Of a stretch of 64,000 nt of DNA, positions 8,259 to 16,435 are shown piece after piece (within the stretch, counting starts at the first letter, position 1; each line of letters starts with the position of its first letter). Under the pieces are notes generated by a model. The model had not been told where the DNA came from, made no database searches, and worked only from the letters and a program-made list of their open reading frames with translations. The position numbers and the translations under genes are program-made. The stretch comes from Alphaproteobacteria bacterium. GTDB taxonomy: Bacteria > Pseudomonadota > Alphaproteobacteria > UBA8366 > Aestuariispiraceae. The DNA lies in contig JAWPMN010000001.1 in the NCBI GenBank assembly GCA_033344895.1, positions 4,100,001-4,164,000 of the forward strand. The letters run 5' to 3'.

Positions 8259-8504
8259 TCAGAGCCATTTTTTGATGCGGAAGAGCAGCCATGCCCCGAT
8301 TCCAAGACCAACCAACAGGACGCAGACGATCCAGAACGCCGCCAAATCCTCATTGATGCCCGGAAGCCCCGTTACGAAACCCAGAGGGAGAAAGAAGCCG
8401 GTCCCGCGGTCGGCCCAGGCGCGCTTCGCCTCGTCAACAGAGAGGCTCTGCCCGCCAACGTTTCCGTCCAGGCGACAGGCACAGATGAAGGGGGATTGCT
8501 TCAT
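8259..8504 (-). pseudogene. zntB/corA-family transporter remnant with in-frame internal deletion
   Basis: An 81-residue frame that stitches together the two ends of a ZntB-type CorA transporter. Residues 1-30 (FICACRLDGNVGGQSLSVDE) match the N-terminus of alphaproteobacterial ZntB proteins, and residues 31-81 match the extreme C-terminus: FLPLGFVTGLPGIN contains the GxN selectivity signature, then FWIVCVLLVGLGI and a basic end RIKKWL. The roughly 240 residues in between (cytosolic funnel and most of the first membrane helix) are absent, against a usual length near 320. The frame is intact, so a small membrane peptide may be made, but transport is not expected. Recognition is from remembered family consensus, not a search. 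Confidence 0.7.
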
Positions 8505-8541
8505 GAACGGATGCTAGTCGGAATTGCGGCAGCACGTCGAG

Positions 8542-10239
8542 TTATGCCTGCGTCGAGCAGGAACGAATGACCTTTTCCGGCGGGATCAGCACGTGAACCT
8601 GCGTACCGACTCCGTATTCGCTTTCAATCTTCAGGTCGTAGTTCATGGCGTCGCAGAGGCGATCGACGATCGACAGCCCGATTCCGGACCCGGATTCGCC
8701 CTGAACATGGGGCGCGCGCAACTGGGTAAACGGCTCCAGAACTCGTTTCAGGTCTTCCCCTTTTATGCCGATCCCGCTGTCGGAGACGACGATCAGACAG
8801 CCTCCTTCCTCCGTGCCTGAAAGAGATACCGTCACCTTGCCGCCACTGCGGGTAAACTTGACCGCATTCGACATCAGGTTGATCAGAACCTGCCGCAAGG
8901 CGCGACTGTCGCCCAGCACGAGGCAATCTGTCGGGGTCTCCACAGCCACTGCAATCGATCGTTCCGCTGCCTGGTCCTTCACCACGCTGACACTAGCGGC
9001 CACGACTTCCGCCAGTTCGACCTTCTCTTCCTGGATATCCAGCCGCCCGGACTCGATCTTCGACAGGTCGAGGATGTCGCCGATCAGTTCCATCAGATGC
9101 GTACCGCTGCGCCGTATGTCGGCGGCATAGTCCCGATATCGGTCACTGCCGATCGGTCCGAACACCTCACCCTCCAGTACCTGCGAAAATCCGAGGATGG
9201 CATTCAACGGCGTTCGGATTTCATGGCTCATATTGGCCAGAAAATCCGTCTTCGCCCGGTTTGCGAGTTCTGCGTCCTCTTTCGCCAGTAGCAGCTCTTC
9301 CTCGATTAGTTTGCGCTCGGTGATGTCGACTTCAATGCCGCCGATGGCGGTGACGTTGCCGTCTTCATCCAGAACCGGAAACTTCAGAACCTCCAGAAAG
9401 TTGGTCTTACCATCGACCGTTTCCTGGGAATCGAAGACGACCGCTTCCTTCGTCTCGATGATGCGCTTGTCCGCGGCCTGCTGTTCGGGTCGGGCCGGAT
9501 ATCCGGTTGTCTGAAGTATCGTAGACCCCAGCAGCCGATCCTGTTCGACGCCGACGGATCGGCAGAAGGCCGGATTGGCAAGAATGTAGACCCCGTCGAG
9601 ATCCTTCAGATAGATGCCGACGGGCGCGTGGTGCAGAATGGCGCGTATCCAGCGATCAGACTTGGACAGGCGTCTTGAAATCTTCAGGACTTCGGTCTGG
9701 TCCGAGACTACGGCACCAAGTCCAAGCAACTCGTCGTCCTTTCCGAGAATCGGGAACTTGCTGAGGCGCAGGTCCCGCGCGCCCAATGCGGTCTCAACCC
9801 TTGCATCGCGCACGATCGCCGTGCGCCCGCTCAGGACCGCCAGATCGTGTTCTCGGATCAGATCGACGCTGCCTTCCGGCACATACTGGCTCGGCAGTGT
9901 CCCGACCAGATCGGCCTGATTCACGCCGATCAGCCGTTCGAAACTACGGTTGATGCGCAGATAGCGTCCCTGATCGTCCTTCAGATACATTTCGACGGGC
10001 GCCTGGTCGAACATGGCCTCCAGCAGCGCCAGGCGTTCCGCATCGCCCTCTGAAAGCGCCTGATCGCGGGGCATCTTCATCACACCGCGAACGGCACAGA
10101 CGAACGAAACAAGGGCCACGAGCCCTGACAGGCCGACCGCTCCACCCGCCCCGCCGGTGCCGAGAAGATAAAACGTCAACGAACCGGACAGGACGGCAAC
10201 GACAATGGAACTGAGCATAAACCAACGAGACTTGAGCAC
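8542..10239 (-). CDS. Membrane PAS-domain sensor histidine kinase
   Basis: 565 residues. Two N-terminal membrane helices (about 7-28 and 33-52) are followed by two PAS domains, about 72-180 (YLKDDQGRYLRINRSFERLI) and 200-315 (IYLKDLDGVYILANPAF), the second ending in the PAC-like EVDITERKLIEEELLLAKE. The HisKA box FLANMSHEIRTPLNAILGFS places the phospho-acceptor near H339. The ATPase domain has the N box INLMSNAVKFT, G1 DSGIGIKGEDL and G2 GSGIGLSIVDRL. No receiver domain follows and no response regulator is adjacent, so the partner is unknown. It is divergent from pyrB. Confidence 0.93.
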   Translation of the reverse strand: MLKSRWFMLSSIVVAVLSGSLTFYLLGTGGAGGAVGLSGLVALVSFVCAVRGVMKMPRDQALSEGDAERLALLEAMFDQAPVEMYLKDDQGRYLRINRSFERLIGVNQADLVGTLPSQYVPEGSVDLIREHDLAVLSGRTAIVRDARVETALGARDLRLSKFPILGKDDELLGLGAVVSDQTEVLKISRRLSKSDRWIRAILHHAPVGIYLKDLDGVYILANPAFCRSVGVEQDRLLGSTILQTTGYPARPEQQAADKRIIETKEAVVFDSQETVDGKTNFLEVLKFPVLDEDGNVTAIGGIEVDITERKLIEEELLLAKEDAELANRAKTDFLANMSHEIRTPLNAILGFSQVLEGEVFGPIGSDRYRDYAADIRRSGTHLMELIGDILDLSKIESGRLDIQEEKVELAEVVAASVSVVKDQAAERSIAVAVETPTDCLVLGDSRALRQVLINLMSNAVKFTRSGGKVTVSLSGTEEGGCLIVVSDSGIGIKGEDLKRVLEPFTQLRAPHVQGESGSGIGLSIVDRLCDAMNYDLKIESEYGVGTQVHVLIPPEKVIRSCSTQA

Positions 10240-10332
10240 TTTACCAACCTTGCCGGTGAACCAGTGGCTTCAGCGCAGAATAACCGCTCCATGCCTGTGG
10301 GAATAGACACGTTTCGAAGTTTTATGACAGGC

Positions 10333-10360
10333 TTGCCAAGCACCGCGGTTTGCCTATAGT
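10333..10360 (+). promoter_or_regulatory. Candidate sigma70-type promoter of pyrB (nearly leaderless)
   Basis: TTGCCA (10333-10338), a 16-bp spacer and TATAGT (10355-10360). Transcription would begin about 6-8 bases later, within 2-4 bases of the pyrB ATG at 10370, and there is no purine-rich ribosome site before that ATG. The sequence match is good; use in the cell is inferred. Confidence 0.5.
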
Positions 10361-10369
10361 GCGCGCCCG

Positions 10370-11329
10370 ATGAAGACCTCACCGGAAACCTCCTTCCCGC
10401 ACCGCCATCTTCTTGGCATCGAAGGTCTTTCTCCCCTCGACATCACGATGGTTCTGGACGCGGCCGACGGCTATGTCGAGCAGTCGCGCCGGGTCGACAA
10501 AACGTCGGACCTGATGAAGGGGCTGACCGTCATCAACCTGTTTTTCGAGAACTCCACCCGAACGCGCACTTCTTTCGAGGCGGCGGCGAAGCGTCTTGGG
10601 GCGGACGTCATCAACATGACTGTCGCCTCCAGTTCGATCAAGAAGGGCGAGACCCTGATCGACACGGCCATGACGCTGAACGCCATGCATCCCGACGTTC
10701 TGGTCGTGCGTCATGGCAACTCGGGCGCGGTGCAGCTTCTGTCCGACAAGGTCGACGGCGCGGTGATCAATGCCGGGGACGGTCGTCACGAGCATCCGAC
10801 GCAGGCCTTACTGGACGCACTGGCGATCCGCCGCCGTGTCGGCAAGATCAGCGGCCTGACGGTCGCCATATGCGGTGATGTTGCCCACAGCCGTGTCGCG
10901 CGCTCCAACATTCAGTTGTTGCAGATTATGGGAGCGCGGGTCCGGCTGATCGCGCCCCCGACACTTCTTCCGCCCAAGGCCGAACGGTTCGGCGTTCAGG
11001 TCTTTACCGATATGCGCGAAGGCCTGAACGATGTCGACATCGTCATGATGCTGCGTCTGCAACTCGAGCGGATGCAGGGCTCCTTCGTGCCTTCGGTGCG
11101 TGAGTATTTCCGGTATTTCGGGCTCGACAGGGAAAAGCTGTCCTATGCCCGACCCGACGCCCTGGTCATGCACCCGGGTCCGATGAACCGGGGCGTGGAA
11201 ATCGATTCCGAACTGGCGGATGACATCGACCGGTCCCTGATCCGTGATCAGGTGGAAATGGGTGTCGCCGTCCGCATGGCCTGCCTGGATATCCTGACAC
11301 GACCGCTGCGTGAGGGGGGTGCCCCGTGA
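10370..11329 (+). CDS. pyrB: Aspartate carbamoyltransferase catalytic subunit
   Basis: 319 residues, full length. Condenses carbamoyl phosphate and aspartate in pyrimidine synthesis. The carbamoyl-phosphate loop is [13 protein letters not shown], followed by the conserved [16 protein letters not shown], the central [18 protein letters not shown] and the C-terminal [12 protein letters not shown]. No pyrI-like regulatory subunit gene follows; instead the stop overlaps the start of a dihydroorotase-like gene (GTGA), the arrangement of complexes in which an inactive PyrC homologue scaffolds PyrB. The start is supported by the family N-terminus [13 protein letters not shown] just after it. Confidence 0.96.
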   Translation: MKTSPETSFPHRHLLGIEGLSPLDITMVLDAADGYVEQSRRVDKTSDLMKGLTVINLFFENSTRTRTSFEAAAKRLGADVINMTVASSSIKKGETLIDTAMTLNAMHPDVLVVRHGNSGAVQLLSDKVDGAVINAGDGRHEHPTQALLDALAIRRRVGKISGLTVAICGDVAHSRVARSNIQLLQIMGARVRLIAPPTLLPPKAERFGVQVFTDMREGLNDVDIVMMLRLQLERMQGSFVPSVREYFRYFGLDREKLSYARPDALVMHPGPMNRGVEIDSELADDIDRSLIRDQVEMGVAVRMACLDILTRPLREGGAP

Positions 11330-12630
11330 CCGAGGAAGGACGCATCGCCTATCTGAATGCGCGCCTGCTGGACCCGGCCACCGGCTTGGATGTTAGCGGC
11401 GCGCTGCTGGTCGAGGACGGGCGGATTGCCGATTTCGGGGCGCACCTGTTCCGGACCGGCGCGCCGTCGGTCAACGAGGTCGTGGATTGCCGCGGTAAAT
11501 GCCTGGCACCGGGTCTGATTGACGTGCGTGTGCAGCTGCGCGAACCGGGCGAAGAGCACAAGGAAACAATCGCGAGCGCCAGCCAGGCCGCGTCCCATGG
11601 CGGCGTCACCACCATGGTGCAACTGCCCAATACAACGCCGGTGATCGACGATGTCTCGGTTCTGGAGTTTATCGCCCGCCGGTCGCGGGAACTGAAGCAG
11701 ACAAAGGTCTATTGCTACGGTGCGCTGACAAAGGGGCTGGAAGGCAAGGAAATCAGCGAGATCGGGCTGTTGTCCGAGGCCGGAGCGGTCGCCTTCACCG
11801 ACGGCGAACGCATGCTGACGGATGCCAAGGTTCTGCGTCGTGCCATGAGTTATGCCCGCGCCTTCGATGCACTTCTGGTGCAGCACCCGGAAGATGCATC
11901 CCTGTCGGCAGGCGGCGTGATGAACAGCGGCGAGCTGGCTACAAAGCTGGGTCTGTCCGGCATTCCGGCGGTGGCTGAAGTCATCGCCATCGAGCGCGAC
12001 CTGCGCCTGCTGGCGGGGGCCGGCGGCCGCTATCATTTCGCGCATGTGACGACCGCCGACGGGATCGAAGCAATTCGGAAGGCCAAGCAGGCGGGACTGG
12101 ATGTAAGTTGCGACACCGCCCCGCACTATTTTGCCCTTAACGAGTTGGCGATCGGAGACTACCGGAGTTTCGCCAAGGTCTCTCCGCCGCTGCGATCCGA
12201 GGAAGACCGACAGGCCGTGGTCGCGGCCCTGGCCGATGGCACGATCGATATCGTGGCCTCCGACCACGCGCCCCATGATCAGGATTCCAAACGCCTGCCC
12301 TTCGATGAGGCGGCTTTCGGCGTGGTCGGGCTGGAAACCTTGCTGCCGATGGTGCTGAGCCTGTATCATAACGATCACATGTCCCTGATCGACGCTATGG
12401 CGCTGGTCACGATACGACCGGCCGAACGGTTCCGTTTGCCTGGCGGACGGCTGAAACGAGGCGCGCCGGCGGATCTCGTCCTCTTCGACCCGGACAAGGC
12501 CTGGCGGATCGAGGAAGATGCGCTGCACAGCAAGTCAAAGAACTCGGCTTTCGGCGGCCGGCCTGTTCAGGGGCAGGTGCTTCGCACGGTGGTCGACGGC
12601 AGGCCGCTCTTTGCCGCCGACGGCTATTGA
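11326..12630 (+). CDS. pyrC: Dihydroorotase-like protein lacking the HxH metal motif (PyrC'/PyrX type)
   Basis: 434 residues, GTG start overlapping the pyrB stop. The overall match to class I dihydroorotase is clear: [20 protein letters not shown], the HPED element, [28 protein letters not shown] and the catalytic-type SDHAPHD. The first metal motif, normally DxHxHLREPG, is D66-V-R68-V-Q70-LREPG, so both first-site histidines are missing while the later histidines and the Asp are kept. In such PyrB-linked paralogues the protein typically supports the transcarbamoylase rather than catalysing. A catalytic PyrC should then be encoded elsewhere in the genome. Annotators often call this family simply dihydroorotase. 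Confidence 0.9.
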   Translation: MTEEGRIAYLNARLLDPATGLDVSGALLVEDGRIADFGAHLFRTGAPSVNEVVDCRGKCLAPGLIDVRVQLREPGEEHKETIASASQAASHGGVTTMVQLPNTTPVIDDVSVLEFIARRSRELKQTKVYCYGALTKGLEGKEISEIGLLSEAGAVAFTDGERMLTDAKVLRRAMSYARAFDALLVQHPEDASLSAGGVMNSGELATKLGLSGIPAVAEVIAIERDLRLLAGAGGRYHFAHVTTADGIEAIRKAKQAGLDVSCDTAPHYFALNELAIGDYRSFAKVSPPLRSEEDRQAVVAALADGTIDIVASDHAPHDQDSKRLPFDEAAFGVVGLETLLPMVLSLYHNDHMSLIDAMALVTIRPAERFRLPGGRLKRGAPADLVLFDPDKAWRIEEDALHSKSKNSAFGGRPVQGQVLRTVVDGRPLFAADGY

Positions 12631-12642
12631 TCGGAGCCCGCC

Positions 12643-13266
12643 ATGACCGAAATCCTTCCGTTACTGATCGCGGCCGGTCTTGGCTATATCCTGGGCAGCA
12701 TTCCGTTCGGCCTCGTCATGGCGCGACTGTTCGGCTATGGCGACATCCGCAAGATCGGGTCGGGCAATATCGGGGCGACCAATGTCCTGAGAACCGGCAA
12801 CAAGCCACTTGCCCTCGCCGTTCTGATCCTGGACAGCGGCAAGGGCGCGGCCGCGGTATTGGTGGCGCGCTTCCTGTTTCCGGAACTCGGCATAGCATCG
12901 GATCTCGGTCCGATCGTAGCGGGGGTTGCAGCGGTCTTCGGGCACAATTTCCCGCTCTGGCTGGGATTCAAGGGCGGCAAGGGAATGGCCACAACCCTTG
13001 GAACACTGATCGCAATCCATTGGCCGGTCGGCCTCGCCGCCTGCGCGACGTGGCTTCTCGTGGCGGTTCTGTTCCGGATATCGTCACTGTCGGCCCTGAT
13101 TTCGTTGGCCGCGGTCCCTGGATTGGCGCTCCTCCCCTTTCTCGGGGGCCCTAATCATGCGCTTTCCTGGGCCGGCGCAGTCCTGGCCGTTCTGGGATGG
13201 GCCCGTCACCACACGAATATCCGCCGTATCCTGAACGGAACGGAGCCGCGCATCGGCCAGAAATAG
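12643..13266 (+). CDS. plsY: Glycerol-3-phosphate acyltransferase PlsY
   Basis: 207 residues with five predicted membrane helices. Transfers acyl from acyl-phosphate to glycerol-3-phosphate, the first step of phospholipid synthesis. The three PlsY loops are present: GSIPFGLVMARLFGYGDIRK with GSGNIGATNVLRTGNK (motif 1), FGHNFPLWLGFKGGKGMATT (motif 2), and the C-terminal RHHTNIRRILNGTEPRIGQK (motif 3). It follows pyrC by 12 bp and is probably in the same transcript, a pyrC-plsY neighbourhood often seen in alphaproteobacteria. Confidence 0.95.
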   Translation: MTEILPLLIAAGLGYILGSIPFGLVMARLFGYGDIRKIGSGNIGATNVLRTGNKPLALAVLILDSGKGAAAVLVARFLFPELGIASDLGPIVAGVAAVFGHNFPLWLGFKGGKGMATTLGTLIAIHWPVGLAACATWLLVAVLFRISSLSALISLAAVPGLALLPFLGGPNHALSWAGAVLAVLGWARHHTNIRRILNGTEPRIGQK

Positions 13267-13287
13267 GCCCGACGCCCCGCCGGTCCA

Positions 13288-13671
13288 TCAGTCGTCGAAA
13301 CGCAGTCCCCAGGCTGTGCCGATCCGGCGCAGCAACGAGTTTTCCTGCCGGTGCAACTGCCGGTCCGAAATCGCCACGCGCATCAGCATCACATAGACCT
13401 GCTGCCGCAGTTCCGGGTCGTCGATCTGGTGCAGGACCGATTCCAGGACGGCGTCTGCACCAACGTTTTCAAGCTCTTGATAGTAACGGTTCAACGAGGC
13501 CATCAGCGCTTCCGGCTGACGCCCCGGGTCATCGGCCAAAGTCGGCGTCAACTCATTCAGACAGGTCTGGATTTCAGAAAACTCGACATCTTTGCGTTTG
13601 CCGTCGGCGTCCAAGGTCAGCATCAGAAGCCACAGACACGCCGCCGTCGAGTTCTTCCCCGGATTTACCAT
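13288..13671 (-). CDS. TerB-like (tellurite-resistance/DjlA-fold) domain protein
   Basis: 127 residues, all helical in character. The C-terminal part VYVMLMRVAISDRQLHRQEN followed by SLLRRIGTAWGL resembles the EF-like turn of TerB/DjlA domains (xADGxxxxxExxxLxxIAxxLGL), and the N-terminal WLLMLTLDADGKRKDVEFSE looks like a first copy of the same turn. No signal peptide or membrane helix. It is convergent with plsY (21 bp between stops) and divergent from dprA. The domain call is moderate and the function unknown. Confidence 0.6.
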   Translation of the reverse strand: MVNPGKNSTAACLWLLMLTLDADGKRKDVEFSEIQTCLNELTPTLADDPGRQPEALMASLNRYYQELENVGADAVLESVLHQIDDPELRQQVYVMLMRVAISDRQLHRQENSLLRRIGTAWGLRFDD

Positions 13672-13840
13672 CGAACCACCCTGCCCCGTTACCGTCGTTA
13701 TTCAATCCATCATTCCCAGCCTGTGTTGCACGTCAACCCCGCAGTCAGACGATCGCGCGAAGATTGTTCACCCCGCATCGCAACGCCAATAGGTGCAAAC
13801 ATCAATTGACCCGGGCCTGATTTGTTCCCACTCTACGGGC

Positions 13841-14956
13841 ATGCAAATTCAGCCTACAGTTGACGACGAGGACCGACTTGCGCGGCTGCGTCTGATCCGT
13901 ACCGAAAATGTCGGTCCGATGACCTTTCGGCAATTGATGGCCCGGTTTGGTACCGCGCAGGAAGCGCTCGATGCCCTTCCATCCCTGGCCGGCCGGGCCG
14001 GGCGTAGACGGCGGCTTGCCATCCCCAGCGCTTCCGACGCCGCCGGTGAAGTCGAGGCATTGGACGCCTATGGCGGGCGAATGCTTCACCTGGGGGATCG
14101 CGACTACCCTTCTCTTCTGGCGGCGACCGAAGATGCGCCGCCGGTTCTCACCATAATGGGACGCGGCGACCTGCTGAATCGGCCGACGATGGCCATTGTC
14201 GGTTCCCGAAATGCATCGACCAACGGCAAAAGGATGGCGGCACAGTTCGCGTCTGAAATCGGCCGTACCGGCTATTGTATCGCTTCGGGCATGGCGATGG
14301 GGATAGACACCGCAGCCCATCACGGGTCGATCGAAACTGGCACTGTTGCCGTTCTGGCCGGCGGGATCGACGTGGTTTATCCACGCGAAAACAAGGATCT
14401 TTATCGGGCGCTCGCGGAACGGGGAACAATCGTTGCGGAAATGCCCTTCGGGACTGTCGGTCAGGCCCGGCACTTTCCGCGCCGAAACCGCATTATCTCC
14501 GGCCTCGCAAGTGCGGTGCTGATCGTGGAGGCCACGTTGCGGTCCGGCTCGCTGATCACGGCGCGGCTTGCCGCCGATCAGGGCCGGGACGTCTATGCCA
14601 TTCCCGGATCCCCACTGGATCCCCGTGCCCGCGGTGGCAATGACCTTATCCGGAAAGGGGCCGCTCTGATCGAAACTCCGGAAGAAATCATTGCCGCGTT
14701 GGATCAGCAGCTTTCCGCTCCACGTTCCGATTACGCCGTGACCTTCCCGACCCCGCGCCAGCTAGTCCCCATCGATGACGGGAACGCCTTGCGTCAGCGG
14801 CTGCTGACAGCGTTGGGACCGACCGCCGTCGCGGTGGACGACCTGATCGCCGATCTAGAAACAGACGCCGCGTCGGTATCGTCCCTGCTGCTGGAACTTG
14901 AACTTGCCGGTACGGTCGAAAGACGCTCGGGCGGAAAGATCGCGCGGATCGCTTAG
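13841..14956 (+). CDS. dprA: DNA-processing protein DprA
   Basis: 371 residues from the chosen ATG at 13841; a GTG at 13793 would add 16 residues without family support. DprA loads RecA on incoming single strands during transformation. An N-terminal helical region (ARLRLIRTENVGPMTFRQLM) is followed by the Rossmann-like core: MAIVGSRNASTNGKRMA, then YCIASGMAMGIDTAAHHGSI, TVAVLAGGIDVVYPRENKDL, FPRRNRIISGLASAVLIVEA and GSLITARLAADQGRDVYAIP. The C-terminal 65 residues form the winged-helix DprA_WH domain (VAVDDLIADLETDAASVSSL). It stands alone here. Confidence 0.95.
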   Translation: MQIQPTVDDEDRLARLRLIRTENVGPMTFRQLMARFGTAQEALDALPSLAGRAGRRRRLAIPSASDAAGEVEALDAYGGRMLHLGDRDYPSLLAATEDAPPVLTIMGRGDLLNRPTMAIVGSRNASTNGKRMAAQFASEIGRTGYCIASGMAMGIDTAAHHGSIETGTVAVLAGGIDVVYPRENKDLYRALAERGTIVAEMPFGTVGQARHFPRRNRIISGLASAVLIVEATLRSGSLITARLAADQGRDVYAIPGSPLDPRARGGNDLIRKGAALIETPEEIIAALDQQLSAPRSDYAVTFPTPRQLVPIDDGNALRQRLLTALGPTAVAVDDLIADLETDAASVSSLLLELELAGTVERRSGGKIARIA

Positions 14957-15229
14957 CAGATTGATTCAACTTGTGCCGGCTACATCCTGGATTACCGCGA
15001 AAATTTGAATCCGCTCCACGTGCAGGTCAGACTGGATCGTTACAATTTGATCCAATTTGCCCTCAAATAATATTCAGTCCTTTGACCTTTTTTTATTGAA
15101 TTCCCGGGCGATAGTTCTTCCATATAGCGCCGGATCGGACGTATTCATATTGTGCGATCCGAAGGGCAGCCAGAATGGCTCGCCTGGCGTCGCGCCCCCT
15201 GGGAGGGGCATGGAAGAAGACCGTGAGCG

Positions 15230-16303
15230 ATGACTGACCGCGCCGTATCCTTTGAACATCTGTTGCGCCTGGCGCATCAGCGTGCCCTTGACGGAAAAGG
15301 GGGCTTGGCCGCATCGGTCGCCAAGCTCTGTCTCGACTCGAGATCCGATCTCAGCGAGCGCGAACTGTCCCTGACTTTCGAAATCCTGCGCATGTTGATC
15401 GATAAGGTTGAGGTCGCGGTGCGGCGGAACATTTCCGACTATCTTTGCGATCGGACGGACGTGCCGAAGGATCTCATTGCCTTTCTGGCGAACGATACCG
15501 TGCATGTCGCCTATCCGATCCTGCGATCTTCCCCGCTGCTGACAGACTATGACCTGATCCGCCTGATCGACGATCATGGCCATGGTCATGCGATGGCGGT
15601 CGCCGCGCGCGACGACCTGACCGGCGCCGTCAGCCACCGTCTGATTGCCATGCAGGATGATGCGGTCGACCTGACGCTGGCGAAGAACCTGACTGCAACA
15701 ATCGATCCCACGGATATGGAAGCTCTTGTCGAGCGCGCCGTGGATCGCACCGCCCTTCATACTCCCCTTGCGTCCCGTGGGGACCTGGGTGCGGATCTCG
15801 CGCGGCGCCTCTATACCCTGGTTGGCGATGCCCTGAGGCGCCACATCATGGACAATTACGACATAGACGGCGCCGTCGTCGCGGAAGCCGTCGACAACGC
15901 GGTACTCGACAGTCTGGACGCCCCGAACCCGCTCGACGCGGCCGTTGGCAGCGGATGGACGCAACAGATACAGCGCGGCGGTCACCGGCCGGCGGCGCGG
16001 CTGTTGCGTCGTCTCCTGTCGGACGGAATCGAAGGCGCGGCCATCGAATTTTCCGAGCATACGCACCTTCCCCTGGAGACCGCGCGCTGGGTATTCGAGC
16101 GGGGCGACGGACAGACCCTCGCAGTGGCGGTGAAGTCCGTCGGAATGGATGTTGACGGTTACACGACACTGCTGGACCGGATGAAGCGCATCTCGGAAGA
16201 TGAGGATATCGAACGGCTATCGGCCTATTTTGAGCGGATCGACATGAAGACCGCAGCCATGGTCGTGAGTCACTGGAAGACGCGGCCCCCGCGCGCGGAA
16301 TAG
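15230..16303 (+). CDS. DUF2336 domain-containing protein
   Basis: 357 residues, soluble and mostly helical. DUF2336 occurs almost only in alphaproteobacteria and looks like a HEAT-type helical repeat: units such as AFLANDTVHVAYPILRSSPL with LLTDYDLIRLI and a later NLTATIDPTDMEALVERAVD are visible. The biochemical role is unknown. A 273-bp gap separates it from dprA, and topA starts 132 bp downstream on the same strand. The start has GTGAGCG-type upstream bases but no strong ribosome site; the ATG directly precedes the family N-terminus. Confidence 0.88.
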   Translation: MTDRAVSFEHLLRLAHQRALDGKGGLAASVAKLCLDSRSDLSERELSLTFEILRMLIDKVEVAVRRNISDYLCDRTDVPKDLIAFLANDTVHVAYPILRSSPLLTDYDLIRLIDDHGHGHAMAVAARDDLTGAVSHRLIAMQDDAVDLTLAKNLTATIDPTDMEALVERAVDRTALHTPLASRGDLGADLARRLYTLVGDALRRHIMDNYDIDGAVVAEAVDNAVLDSLDAPNPLDAAVGSGWTQQIQRGGHRPAARLLRRLLSDGIEGAAIEFSEHTHLPLETARWVFERGDGQTLAVAVKSVGMDVDGYTTLLDRMKRISEDEDIERLSAYFERIDMKTAAMVVSHWKTRPPRAE

Positions 16304-16435
16304 GCTCCAGGCACTGAACCGTCCGGATTTTCACAGGTCCTTCAACGTCTTAGAAACGAGCGGTTGACGCCTTCGACTGCGGGTGCCAATTCTGTCGGCC
16401 ATGCAAACCGTTTCATTTAGAGGCCTTTCCCACTC

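Noticed and set aside
11248-12528. 426-codon minus-strand frame opposite the dihydroorotase-like gene
   Set aside because: Shadow of a conserved gene; no family features.
15033-15054. TGGATC...GATCCA inverted repeat after dprA as a terminator
   Set aside because: Only six pairs with a ten-base loop and no T-run directly after it.
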